From NCBI RefSeq assembly GCF_025766255.1, contig NW_026516825.1, positions 1-64,000 of the forward strand: 64,000 bases of DNA, given 5' to 3'. The stretch is from Zychaea mexicana. Taxonomy: Eukaryota > Mucoromycota > Mucoromycetes > Mucorales > Lichtheimiaceae. Below, piece by piece: positions 39,901-52,778 of the stretch (position 1 is the first letter of the stretch; the number at the start of each line of letters is the position of its first letter). The translations under genes were made by a program, and so were the position numbers. A model generated the notes under the pieces. That model saw only the letters and a list, made by a program, of their open reading frames with translations, was not told the DNA's origin and made no database searches.

Positions 39901-41383
39901 TGATATGTAATAGTCGCTGTAGCTTTGGATGACCCATGAATCCTGGTTGCTGCTGCTGCTGCTTCAAATTGTCGATGATACGCTTTAAATCGAAGGAGTT
40001 GAGCAGTTTTGCCTTCTCCTTTGGCAAATTCTTATTGGAGTCAAGTACGTCCCTGTATTCTTGTAACGTTCCCTTTATCGTCGCCAAAAACGGACCCACA
40101 CCGTGTTGACACAACATCTCAAAGGCGCGGCTTACAGAATGAGCAATACTAAAATCCACGTGCACCAATGATTTCACAGCTTGGTTAAAGTTCCTTGCGT
40201 TGGCCGTGAATTGACGTTGGGCCATCAAGAGCTGATAGGGTGTGTTTCGCTCTACATCGGTTGAGTATATTGCCTGAAAGCGACTTAGGCGCTGAAGCAC
40301 AGGTACAAAGATCTTGTCACGGAAGTTTTTAACAGTATCAGGAACGATGCCTGTTGCGCCAGCAGTGTAATCGAGCTTGACCACCACCGTCTGGATGTTT
40401 TTACCGTGCGTGTGCTCCTGGATATCCATCGATTCCTCGGTACGGATTTGTATAGCCGTTATGCGCAAGTTGTCCACTACGGATTGAACATTGGCGATAT
40501 TGGTGCCGGGTGTGGCTGTCAACGCTAGCACACGGAATTGTGCCTGTCGCTGTGCGATCAACTTGATGACTTCTGTATATGCGTAGTTGCCTTGGGCCTT
40601 ATGAGCTTCATCGACGACTAGACAGACGACTTTCTCGGCTGGGCAGATGCGGGATTGCAAATCGTTCTGCAGCACTTGCGGCGTCAAGAAATACACTCGT
40701 TTGCTCATCCAGAGTTGTCTACGGCGATCCTTGGACGTCTGGCCTGTCAGTTCTACTGTATCCGACTGGTCGATGCCGCAGATCTGAAAGCATGCCTCAA
40801 TTTGCTGTGTGACGAGTGGACGAGTTGGCGCCATAAACACAATCTTGGACTGTGGAAACCAGCGCCAGTAGTTATACATGACAACAGCGGCAATAAACGT
40901 CTTGCCGAGACCGGTTGGCAAAGCAACCAATGTGTTGTTGAAAAGCGCCTTTTTAACGATGTTCCACTGGTATAAGCGTATAGAATAATTGACCGGGTAT
41001 ATCCACGTCGGTAGCGCCTCTGCATCGAATTCGTGCGAGCAAGGTGTGTTGCGTGGAGGTGGTGAAGGCGCTGTAGGTGGCGGTTCGTCTTCCAAACTTG
41101 TGGGAGGGACTAGCTCATTGTTAATTTGTCGCGATGTATCCCGTGCCGTTGACGATGAAGCAAAAAAGTTTGACAATTGTCCTTGTCTTTCTTTCCCTTT
41201 GTTTGTGCTAGCTTGTTGCTCTGCTGTTTCTGCTGCAAGAATAAAATCTTCGTCGTCAAAATCATCGAAATCGTCATCTATGGCATTGACAGTTTGATGC
41301 TTTTTGTCTTCAACTTGTTTTTCAACCTGCTCAACGGCTGCTAGAAGCTCGTCATCGTCGCCAAAGTCAAAGGAGTCGTCCAT
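36935..41383 (-). CDS. MPH1: FANCM/Mph1-type ATP-dependent DNA helicase
   Basis: Exons 41383-39707, 39642-39514 and 39451-36935 join to 1440 residues. After an acidic N-terminus with FDD repeats come the SF2 motifs: [11 protein letters not shown] (about 155-165), [22 protein letters not shown] (DEAH 258-261), LTATPG, then in the second RecA lobe [20 protein letters not shown] and [13 protein letters not shown] (about 604-616). This is the Mph1/Fml1/FANCM signature; these 3'-5' helicases remodel stalled forks and D-loops and suppress crossovers. The roughly 800-residue tail is disordered with acidic, Ser-rich and Gln-rich blocks and no visible nuclease domain, as in yeast Mph1 but longer. A conserved post-helicase block ([20 protein letters not shown]) is present. 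Confidence 0.9.
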
Positions 41384-41549
41384 TAACTGACAGTAACAGG
41401 GCCAGAAGAAACGCGAAAATAATAAAAAGGATGAGGAGATGGAAATCGCTCGACGCGTTTCCGCCGCAGCGCGTTACATTTAAACGATAAGTGTCACGGG
41501 AGGAGTGGTTTAACTTTATTGGTTGAGGTACAAAGCTGTTCATATTTCA

Positions 41550-44171
41550 CTACAACTTGACATTTCCACGAGTTATACGGCCGTAATCCTCTCTCTCAAA
41601 GGGAACGTACGTATTGTTCTGCGCCCAGTAAATATCCTCCTTGACTTTCTCAGGGTCCATGCCTTGGTTCCGCAGTTCGACTTTTTGCTGCTTGAACGTC
41701 TGGGTCATACTCAGAGTCGGTACGAGGCGCAAGAATACAGGTATAGCATAGCGTGGCAGTCGCTTGGATAAGTAACTATAAAAACCGGCCATATCCAAGG
41801 TAACATTCGGCTTAAGGACGATAGCCACCATACCAGCGCGTCCTTCGTGATTTGGCACCAGCGCACCGTAAACATTTGCCTCAGCAATGCCCGGGTATTC
41901 CGAAGCTGTTTGCGCTACCTCAGTCGTGGATACGTTTTCAGAATGCCATCTAAAAGTATCGCCAAGCCTGTCATTAAAGTTCCAGAACCCATCGCGGTCC
42001 AAGGTAATCAAATCGCCACTCCGGAAATACATATCTCCCTTCTTGAAAACGTTGCGGAGAACTTTTTTGTCGGTCGCGGTTTTGTTGTCATAATATCCAG
42101 TGAACGGTAATTCTGCGTTTGGATCCAGCCTTTGAATCATTTCACCAGCCTCTCCATAGTCGCACTGTTATGGATAATATTAGATTATGTGGTGGACGGT
42201 ATCATGAGAAGAAAGGATGCAGTTAGTAGCCTTACCACTTGACAGAATCCATTCTTTCCTCGCAAAGGTTCTTCGGTGATAGGATCGATTCGGATTAGCT
42301 TGACATCACGTTTAAGAAGGCGGATTAGAAGACCACTATGGCCGATCGCTCCAGCACCGAGATCGCCTCTATTGTAGTTGAAGAAACCTCCTACGCCTGT
42401 AGTAGTGGTTTAAGTGACCTGCTCCAAAGTAAAAAGAAAGAATCATAGATAGAGAAAAACGCACACCTTCTGTAGAGCCATAAAACTCCAAAATATCCGG
42501 TATATTGAACCGTTTTCGTACTTGCATCCATACGTCACGGCGCATACCATTGCCGAAAGCCAGGCGAACGTTATGCTTGCGCTCCAAGGGATGTGGCTTC
42601 TGGTTCAGTAGATAGCGACACAGTTCACCAATGTACTGAACATCGGGCAAATAAGTTAAGATAAGTTTTTTCTTCGAACACATCAGAATAGGAAACCTAC
42701 GTGAAAGACGGTAATATTGTAATGACAGCAATCGTCCCAAAAGCGACTAGCAGAGAACTTCTTTGCCAAAACCACTGTTCCGCCGCTAACAAGTGTTGAT
42801 CCGAACGAAACGAGTACTAGTAGGTATCCGAATTAGCACTCTGTTGCTGAGCTCGAGAGTAAAAATCAACAAGCTCAACTTACACCCTGAACTATGGTAC
42901 ATTGGTAGAACGGTATAGGTTATATCGTTGCGCTGCATCTTCGCACCAGCAGCACATGACATCAAAGTTACTATTCACTACACGTAAGTATTTTTCTTTT
43001 GCACCCAAATTAGGATAACTTACAGCTCACACGGTAATGAGGACTCACTGCCGCTTTCGGCATGCCAGTTGTGCCACTGATAGAAAGAACTATCTTAGTT
43101 AATGTTCGATGATAAAGTGTTAAAAACATTATTCTTACCTGGTGTAAATCAACATAGCAGCGTCTGAAGGCTTGACATTACGGAGGCATGCTTCGTCCGT
43201 GTCTTCGCTGCTGAAGGTCTCGAGCAATTCAGGCGTCAACATCGGAAAGTCATCTGTGTTACCTTCGCCATAAGCATACAATGCTACCCCTAGTGCTTTT
43301 GCATCTGCCTCTATGGTAGCTACTTGGCTTGCATACTCTGGGTCAAACAAGAATAAATTGGTTTTGGCTATTTTTATGCAGTGCAATAGCGCTGAGTCAG
43401 CCAAACTTGTGTTGATGAGCGACGGAATCGCACCGATCTTGCTAATCGCGAAAAACGACACTACAAACGCCGGGTGATTCGGGTACATCATGCATACGAC
43501 ATCTTTGAGAGCCTCGATTAGTTTAAAGTAGCCGAAGACTTGTCTTATACTCTTCTCTCTGATAGTTACCTTTTGGCTTGACGTTTTGTGACAATAACCA
43601 ATGTGCCTAAAATGATTTCTTAAGAACCCTATACATATGTGCTGTTTCCATGAGAAATTCTCAACTTACCAGGCGATTGGATGCTGCATTATTCACACAC
43701 ACAAAAACCGGGATATCTGTGAGTACACAAGTACACAAGAGGGTAGAGTGGAAACATACAACATTAAGAAACGTACCTCGCTCTAGCTGCCCGAATGTGT
43801 ACTTCTGATTTTCAGAAATAAGGAATACACGATCGGGCTCTTCTTTGGCCCGCTCCTTGAACCGGTAGTAGATGTGCATCCTGTCCTCTCGCTCCAACTT
43901 GCGTACTCTATGATGAAGAGAGGAAGGGAGTCTTAAAGGAATAGTTTTGATGCGTTTAATTGTGCGGGGAAGCTGTATGAAAATGCTCACCTGGTTAATA
44001 CCTTCAGCAAAGTCCATATAGTATTAATATCTTTTGCTACACGATAGCGGGAGTCAAGGTACATAGTACCAAGCAGCCCAAGGGCGGCAAGAGATGCTGC
44101 AAAAAAAACCCGCACTTCAGCAATGATAACAAAGTAATAAGACAGCTACTACCACACCTACCAGGCTCCAT
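41550..44171 (-). CDS. FAT1: Very-long-chain acyl-CoA synthetase / fatty-acid transporter, copy A
   Basis: Twelve exons join in phase to 620 residues: 44171-44162, 44096-43991, 43907-43777, 43683-43670, 43606-43570, 43502-43139, 43076-43024, 42970-42884, 42816-42701, 42635-42467, 42396-42236 and 42164-41550. An N-terminal hydrophobic stretch is followed by the AMP-binding motif [14 protein letters not shown] (about 219), FYGSTEG and the FATP/VLACS motif [16 protein letters not shown] (about 484). FATP proteins activate imported long and very long fatty acids to CoA esters at the ER, lipid bodies or peroxisomes. The first exon is only 10 nt and exon 4 only 14 nt; both are shared with the downstream paralogue. 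The C-terminus ends NVKL. Confidence 0.92.
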
Positions 44172-46302
44172 GTTAGCAAATTAGGGAGTGAAAGGGAAGT
44201 GAAAAAGGGCTGCCGGAAATATGTTATTTGATCATGAATTTATAGTCGATTGTTTAGACTATTTGCACACACGTCGCTCCGACTCTTCTCTCTGCAAGCG
44301 CGCTTGACACTTCCAGCTTCTGTTCGGGGGAAGAAATGTCCATACTGTGCCTTTGACTACACTATCTTTTTCATGCATGACGTCCCTCTTGTTTGAAGTA
44401 TTGGAAGTAGCTCAAAAAACAAGAGGAGTGCATACACTGGCTCTACACACTTGTATCCGCGGCAATTTCTGGGTAAACTTTCGGGAAACAAACCGCGTTA
44501 AACTCCATATGGAGATCATATCCACGTTTCCCCTGTTTGCCAGCCTAGTTCAAGGATATCCTTCATAATCACCCAGTGTTATCATTTAGCCTCCATACGA
44601 CAACCATCTATGCTTGGCTCATTTCGGACGTGCCGGACCGAAGCGCCGGCTGCAGCAGTAAACATTCTAAAGTTCAGGTCATGCATTGATACGTGTGACT
44701 CTGCCGAGCGCTTGGTCTTCATGTAATAAGCTTTTTCCAATCAGTTCTCTGATTTGCATTTGGCCGTAATTTCACGATGATGATATGACTTTGTGCTTCC
44801 CGATCCAATGGTAGCACAGCTTTCAATTTCCCCTGTAAACACGCTCTGACTTCATTCTAATATATTCTTGCTAAAAGTAACAGGAGCTACAGTATAATGT
44901 GCATCCTGCAAGCTGGACTTTTCCAATATCATACTCATACGAACATACTATTTAGGTGTCAAGGCTCGTTTATAGTAGCCAATGGATCGGCCATTAATCC
45001 TCAAGCAACTAGTCATTATCTTGATCACGGAAGAGCTACCATTTTCAATTTCATGACGCTGGTTTGTCTAGAGATGCCACAAGGGGGTATGCAAAAGAGC
45101 TGCATACTAACGCGGTAAGTGTTTTACAGGTGCTGGCAACCGTTAAACAGATACCTCTACCTCAGCATCATATACGCTGATCAAGCGATTGCTAGTATTC
45201 GAATACTTTGAGGAGATCTAAGTTTGTCAGCTTCTAAAAGAGTATACCATCACTTTTTGAAGCACATTGTAAAGCAATTCTTTTTGTGATTTCCAACAAA
45301 CTGTTTTGCGCACCTTGTCTAGTCAATGCCAACAATAGCTCACCGTTCCAACATACCTGCGTTCGCTGTGCAGAAGCCATCTTTTCCCCGAACATTTCCC
45401 CGAACAGGCCTTTCAGTAGATGTTTCAAGCTTCATTGTTTAACTATCTGAGCGAAAAAGCAACGGGTTGAAGGCTTTAAGTACAGAATTGCGCTGATACC
45501 GTGACCGGCGTGTTTATAGTCATTTGCGTCACCTGGTCTTCAGCAATGTTCTTGATTTCAAACCTGTTTTTTCTTGGTTTTAAGCGAAGTACAACGCTGG
45601 TTCCAAAAAAAGGAGAGGTTGTTCTCCTTTCTTGAGAACTGGTTCCACAATCAGGAGGGCATTTCATGCCATAACCAGTGAAGACGTATGTTATCTATGA
45701 TGCATTGACAAAAACTGCCAATGATACAAAAATGCTTAAGCGAGGAAAACCAAGCATCTTCTTTCTGTTTACTTTGCGTAGAAAATTATGTGATATGAAA
45801 ATCGGAAGGCAGCGTAAAATATGTCACTTCGGGGTACGCTAGAGAGTAGCCTGTAAAAAATATTGGCAAAATAATTATCAGATTTTACATAGTCAAATGA
45901 GCATAAGTCCAAGCACAGACATATAACTACAGTTTTTTGACGAACAAGATTATATTGTTAAATTGATTTGACAAGTAGTATGGCTTGATAGTCTCACGAC
46001 ATACTGCTTTGTTACAGTACAGAGTGTAGCTAAAGTGGAGAAAGAAGCTCGTTGTTAGGTAAATTGGGGCACTCAACCTACCTGGAAGGTAGTAAGATGT
46101 CATAGATACATTTGCATGGGTGTATGTTTTCATTCATTCAGGACAGTATATGCTAGCTGTAGAGTGACGGTAATTAAGCGTAATAGTTTACACGTGCATA
46201 GCTGATAGCTTCAAGCGGAAAATTCTATTCATCATCAATAACCAAGAAAATGACTGTATCAAAATTTTGTATCATCGGAGGCAAAAGATAATATAAACTA
46301 TA
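44172..46302. other. Spacer between the two FAT1 paralogues
   Basis: This 2.1-kb stretch has no convincing gene. Two minus-strand frames on the same side, 45476-45667 (contains VVLRLKPRKNRFEIKNIAED) and 45234-45428 (contains HLLKGLFGEMFGEKMASAQ), read somewhat like protein but are not recognised and do not join clearly. They may be remnants of a third gene or repeat. The end nearest 44172 should hold the copy A promoter. Confidence 0.45.
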
Positions 46303-49061
46303 TCACAATTTGACTTTTCCAGTAGAAACTTTAGCGTAATCTTCAGCAGTAAAAGGAACATAGGTATTCCCCTTCAACCAGTAGATGGGCTGCTGATCAT
46401 CGGGTACTTTGTCAATGCCTTGATCACGGAAGAGCACCTTTTGCTGTTTGAAAGTACCGGTAATGTTCATCGAAGGTACAAAGCGGATAAACAATGGCAC
46501 AGCGTACTTTGGCAAGTGCTTTGACAGATACTGATAAAAGTCAGCGAAGTCTAAAGTTGTGTTGGGACGCAAAATCAGAGCCACCATGCCAGCACGTCCA
46601 ACATGACTAGGTACTTTGACGCCAAAAACGTTTGTCTCTGCAACTGCTGGGTACTTGCCAATAACTTGTGATACTTCTGTCGTCGCTACATTCTCGGAAT
46701 GCCATCTGAACGTATCTCCAAGTCGGTCCAAGAAGTAATACATTCCCTCGCTGTTCATCTTTAGGAGATCACCAGTACGGAAATAACTAGCATTTACATA
46801 TATATTCGTTAGAATCACTCATAAGCAAGCGTATCTTCACCTCTTTTCTGTCGTTTTTCCTTACATATCCCCCTTTTTCAAAGCATCTACAAGTATTTTC
46901 TTGCTCGTAGCCTTACTGTTCTTGTAGTACCCTATAAAAGCATTCCCCCAAGCACATATATTATTAGTACCTCCGAATAATTTTGTCCTGCAACCGTTCA
47001 ATTCATAAGATACATCACCATCAAAGCGCGCTCTTCCTCCTTGTCCTTGCATGCCAATTATCATCTCTCCTGGATCATCGTAAGCACATTGGATACAGAA
47101 ACCATTTTTGTCGCGGATAGGCTCTTCTGAAATTGGATCAATTTTGATAATTTTCACTTCAGAGCGAAGCAACCCACGTAAAAGCGGACCAAAATAGCCA
47201 ACAGCACCTGCACCGTGATCGTTCACATTCAAGTTAAATAAACCACCAGGGCCTTCAGTGGCTCCGTAAAACTCGCAAATCTTCTGAACATTGAATCTAG
47301 TTTGTTTTTTCTTTTAGTTTGAGTTGTTGCTGACGGGATAGAGTTTCGTCTTCTTTCATACCTTTCGCGGAACTGCTTCCAGATCTCTGGTGGCATGCCA
47401 TTTCCGAAGCAGGTATGCAGTTTGTGGTCGCGCTCGTGAGGATGTGGATCCCTATTCATCAAGTATCGACACAGTTCTCCAATGTACTAAAGAATTTAAA
47501 TCGATACAATTAGCCCATGTCGGTAGCAGTGGTGCCTTTTTGAGACATACAAAAAAAATTGTAACGTTGTTGTTATAGACGTCATCCCAAAACTTGGTTA
47601 CGGAGAACTTTCGAGCAACAACAAGCGTGGCGCCTATATTTAACGTAATATGCGTAGCCATATACACTTTTTTCCCCATATTAGTCTAAGTGACTTTTAC
47701 TCGTTTACATATATACAAGTTGTACTTACATGCTGAGCTATGGTAAAGCGGGAGACAGCAATAAGATACGTCGTCTTTTGTAATACCGGAGAGAACGGTG
47801 CTACCAAAGATGACACCATTCAATCGCGCATGCTGCACCACTGCTGCCTGTTAATTTACAGTATTATATAAATATGTAAACAATAGTTGGGTCGTGAATT
47901 TTTGACTATAAGTACCTTGGGTAAGCCGGTAGTACCACTGGATATAGTTGGTTATGGTAAGTATTCATATGATTCAACGCATGTAACAAAGCAAAGAGCA
48001 GGTTGTGGTACAACGTACCTAGTGTATATCAGCCATGCAGCGTCAGACACACCGACACCCTTAATTAGGGCTTCATCTGTATCGATATCTGGGTAAGGTG
48101 CAAGTGCCTCGGGGGTCAATGCTGGACCAAGAGAGGAAGTGGTGCTGCTATCGAACTCAGTTGCTTCACCGTAGGCATAAAGTGAGACACCTGCAGCACG
48201 TGCTGCTTCCGCGATTGTGGCCACCTGAGATTCGTACATGGGATCAAATAAAAAGATTCGGGTATCAGCGATAGTCAAGCAATGCAGCAACGGATCCTCT
48301 TGCAGGTTTGTGTTGATAAGTGATGGAATAGCACCAATCTTCATTATAGCCCACAAGGCAATATAGAATGTTGGATGGTTTTGCTCCATCATACAAATAA
48401 TATCTAAGATTATACATAAAATCATAAGTATGAGGAAAAGAGCTCGTTGACGAGAAGATGAGAGTACCTTTAGGCTTGACGTTCTGTGACAAAAGCCAGT
48501 GCGCCTATTCGGATCAATGATGTCTCTAATGAGTATTTCGAGTTATAGCTACAATTTATTTGTCAACATACCAGGCGATTAGAGGCTAAAACAGCATTGA
48601 AGTACGGTTAGTAATGACGCTTAAAAAGCTCATAGTAGACGCGGAAGTAAATGAACAACTTACAAAGTTCCAACTGTCGGTAAGTGTAAGCACGACCTTC
48701 AAAGATTAAAAACACGCGATTTGGCATTGATTTGGCTTTATCTCTAAAGTGGTAGTATAAATGGATTTTATCTTGGCGCTCCACTCTTAAATGACTGGTA
48801 AAACATCAATGTCCAATGTGTCAGTACAATTTGTGTGGGATAGCATGGATAGCATGTAAAGCGTACTTAATAATGGCGGTTCCCACTGCACGAAAATGGG
48901 TCAAGTCATTTCGAATAGCATATTTTGCATCAAGATACATTCCGCCAAGGACGGCAGCCGCAGCAGATGCTGTGATGCGAATAAGTTAACGAATCAGTAC
49001 TCATTTAATTAAGTTCTATTCTATGTTGCATATTATATAATGATACAATACCGAGTGCCAT
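46303..49061 (-). CDS. FAT1: Very-long-chain acyl-CoA synthetase / fatty-acid transporter, copy B
   Basis: Twelve exons join in phase to 658 residues: 49061-49052, 48969-48867, 48794-48664, 48585-48572, 48504-48468, 48403-48019, 47937-47916, 47847-47730, 47666-47551, 47486-47362, 47296-46865 and 46786-46303. Motifs are IYTSGTTGLPKAAV (about 225), FYGATEGPGG and the FATP motif [16 protein letters not shown] (about 521). Exons 1, 3, 4, 5 and 9 have exactly the lengths of copy A (10, 131, 14, 37 and 116 nt), so this is a tandem duplicate. It carries about 35 extra residues after GEMII (GQGGRARFDGDVSYELNG to CAWGN) absent from copy A. It lies upstream of copy A on the same strand. Confidence 0.92.
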
Positions 49062-50759
49062 ATTAAAGATGAAAGCAAAATGGGTTGGGGAAGAGCAGGA
49101 GTAAAGCGTTTGAAAAATTGTGGGGTTCATATATGAAATTGGGCAGCGGTGCCGACGATTTCTCCGTATGAAAAAGCTCACACGGGAGCACATCATTACT
49201 TTTTGTCTTAGACTCCTATTTCTCACGTAGGCTAAGCATTATAGCCCAATAAAGCAAACGCACAGATGTACTTTAATTATTCATCAGCAACTACATAACG
49301 AATAATCGCCGTAGAACGCGATAAATTGAAAATAACAATGTCCATTTGACTCAGCGAGAAGTGCGACAATGGAGGATTCGTTCACTATCCGCGGTTTCAA
49401 AGATAGAGTCAATGGGAAAGGGTTACACACATCTAGTTTCATACTTTGTCGCTTAGTTGTTCCAATGATCAATTCTTTGGGGCCTGGGGATAATTCCCCA
49501 TTCTAGTAATATCCACTGATCGCACCGTTAGTTGAAAATGTCGACCATAGGATTCGGGATGCTACACTTTGTCCGTTTCAAACATGTGCACTTATATTTG
49601 TCGGTGTCGATCTTTCGTAATATTGGAAGATCAAATGCTGCGATTTGATTTTGGGTATTACGTTAGAGATGCATGCGCGGTTCTTTTTTACTTGGCTTAA
49701 GCTCGTTGGAACCTGTCAAGTGATTCATTGCATGGCGAATGGACCCTTACAAGGCGAAATAGTATCACAATTTTTAGTCGTCCACAATATGTACGCCTTC
49801 GCTCCCATGTGTAGGGAATGGTTCTTAAAGGACAATAACAAAGGTAACGAAAGTCATAGTATAATCGCTATTGTTCTTAAAATCTTAAAGATCGCCGCTC
49901 TAGAAAACAAAGGAAGAGTGGTTTATTGATGGTCCTGTATATACCTACGCGTCCCTTTTCTTTTACTAAACGGCCATTATGTTAAACCCAGGCCATACGT
50001 TACTGCTCGGTCGGCTAAAACACAATAGTCAACAGCAATACCACTATAGTAGTCTGTAATAAGGACTCACTCTCGAAGTTACATATCTGTATCTCATCAG
50101 AAAAGAAGTACCTTACCGCCCTCGCATTGCGAATATGAATGCCGGATCGGTAGATACGTAACGCCACTGTAAAGAAGCAGAGCGCGCGAATTAAACAAAT
50201 GCAAAAACGTCTTTATTTTACTAGAGATGACGCACGACTGCTAGTATTAGTGTCCCGTAAAGAAAGTCTTTCTTCCATGAACATTTATGGCAAAAGTAAA
50301 TCGATTGCAAGTACCCCTTACCAGTCTAAAACATATGGAGCAACTGTACCTGAAACAGATTGTGTAACCTTGTATAGAACGCGTTGCCATAGCAACGAGC
50401 AATCTAAACGTCGCAGTCGCAAATAAGGCTACGGAACCCGTCTATGCTAGGTTTAAGTTCTTCGCTTCTACCACGACAAGTACAAGCCAGAGAAAAATTA
50501 AAGGTTTGATGTTAAAGATACATAAGTGCTTTGTAACGTTTCTTTTGATGCGTATATGCACCAACTTATCTTGCAGGTCACAGTGAATCTGATCCCTTTC
50601 TTTGGTTCCCAAGAGTATGATCATTGTTGCGATTTTTATTTTTTGGTATGCTGCGCCTCATTTGACTGCGCCTCATTTGACAACATATATAATGGATATG
50701 TGATCTGGCAGCACTGCTTTCTTCCACTTTCAACTTTATAAACGAGAACTTAAAGACGA
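49062..50759. other. Intergenic stretch, no clear gene
   Basis: This divergent spacer between FAT1 copy B and the F-box/LRR gene contains two plus-strand frames, 49645-49929 (94 residues) and 50199-50426 (75 residues). Neither has recognisable motifs or splice partners, and both are probably chance. A 15-bp direct duplication (TGCGCCTCATTTGAC, about 50650-50681) lies near the F-box/LRR promoter. Confidence 0.45.
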
Positions 50760-52564
50760 ATGCCATTTCTCAAGACGCCTGAAGAAATCACAAGCACATC
50801 CACTACGGATCGCATGTCGCAAGATCGTCAACACGAAAATGGTCAACTCAACATTCACACCTTACCCGCTCGCGAAGAAGAGTTTGTAAAAGACGAGTAC
50901 GAAGACGAAGACGAAGACGACTTTGAGAACGAATGTGGACCTTTGCGCAAGCGTGTCGATTTTCTCGCGCGACTCCCCTACGAGGTTGTCGATATGATCA
51001 TCAGCGAACTATCTATAAACGAGCTTTTAGTTTGTTTGGATGTCAGTCCAAAGTGGCAAGAACTGTTGGTGGAAAAAAGACAGCATATTTGGCGTGAGGT
51101 TACTTTGGACCATGAAAATTACCAGAGTGTCTCACAACTGAATCTTATTGGCAAGCATATACGAAAATACTGTCTTTATTTCGCTTGCCAGGAAATACTG
51201 GATGGAACTGTCGACCAAATTCTCTCTGGGTCTATGAATAAGCTGGAATCATTAGGTAAATAATGCTTAATTGGATCATTTTAATAGGAATAAAAAGTAC
51301 TCACACTTGGGTCATGTAAGCTTGGGATTGCTCCGATTTCAGCGGCCGGGATGTCATAAAGTGCGTAACGCTTCTGCAGGGTTCCTTGACAAACCTAGAA
51401 CTGGTTACTACTCAGGATACGCGCTATCTATTACCGTTCGATTGTCCAAGCTTGCCATCTATCCTAAACGCATGCCCAACTTTAGAAAGGATTAAAGTCT
51501 CACTTCATTCGAGCGAAATTCAAAGTAACCATCTTAAAATACCACGAGGCTCGAAGCTTAAATATCTGCATTGGAACTCTGGAGAAAGCATGACGTTACA
51601 AGAAGCAGAAGACATACTTGACGCTTGTCCATCCCTGGTATATCTCAATATCGGCTGTTTGGATGGTCCTGTTCCCCTTTCCGCCTTCCGAACAAAATGT
51701 CCAACAAGCTTAAGCTATTTACACGTGGATACCGGCAAATCCAGTAGCTATGGTTGGTCCTGCGGTACCGACTCTAATTTATCCGTGAATGGATTACAAT
51801 CGTTAAGCACATGCTGCATCAACAATGAAGACTGGGAAGAACTCCAAACAGTGACTCTAATGGATCAAAGCACCTTACAAGATATGACCGTTTGCCACAA
51901 TGATTCTTTTGACCTCGGCGGTCTATTGAATATCTTCAAGGGACCACAGGTCTCATTGCGATACACGCATATTTATTGGCGACAACGCGCTGTAATTATT
52001 GCTACAACGAAGAACATCTCACCCGGAGAAAATGATGAAACGTCGCCAAGTGGGGTCATAACATCTGCTTTTGAAAGATGCCATAAAGACCGACATATTC
52101 CATGGTTCATCAACAGCCTCGAATCTAACGCTCATGCCAGGAAGGTGTCAAAGCTAAGCTTCTACAACTGTGGCACAATCGACTGGCACATACCGCAGCT
52201 TTTACAACTGCCATCACTACAAGAGCTCTATTTTGACGGCTATGGGAAGGAGATTGGAGCAGTGGCTGGTATTATCGATAAATTATGTAGCCCTTCGTCA
52301 ACGCCACGACTTAGACATCTTTACTTGGGCCCGGTACAAGGATTAACTGACAAAGTAGTCCCAAGATTTGCGCATATTCGTGGGCTCAAACACCTCACTT
52401 TGTCAGGATGCAGCGAGATTACAGATGAAGGCATTTATAGCCTCGCAAACATTGACTCAGATCTGGAGGAGCTTTCTCTACTGAATTGCTTAAACGTCAC
52501 TCCACAAGCTATAAAATATATCAACCAGCAGTTAGAGCGACGAAAACAACAGATGTATATGTAA
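50760..52564 (+). CDS. F-box / leucine-rich-repeat protein
   Basis: Exons 50760-51255, 51288-51315 and 51343-52564 join to 581 residues. The middle exon is only 28 nt and the introns 32 and 27 nt, the shortest in the window. An acidic stretch (EYEDEDEDDFENE) precedes the F-box (about 68-115: LARLPYEVVDMIISELSINE, then PKWQELL). AMN1/FBXL-type leucine-rich repeats fill the rest, clearest at the end: HLTLSGCSEITDEGIYSL and EELSLLNCLNVTPQAI. It is likely an SCF adaptor, substrate unknown. Without the joins the frame breaks twice, and the splices restore IGRDVIKCVTLLQGSLTN. An alternative start at the second Met (MSQDRQ) would drop 19 residues. Confidence 0.82.
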
Positions 52565-52778
52565 TGTATAGCTACATTGATTAGACCAAATAGAAAAACA
52601 GAAAATAACTTGAAGTGGATAGTAGCTATGGTACTGGTCGTTAATATTTATATCTAAAAATAAAACTACCATGCATCTTATATGATATATGATATTTCGC
52701 TCGTAGCCTAAGCTTTATGGTGGTATGGTAGGATACTTGTGCTACTATATAAGTGGTAACTAGCATTATCTTTGAAGC

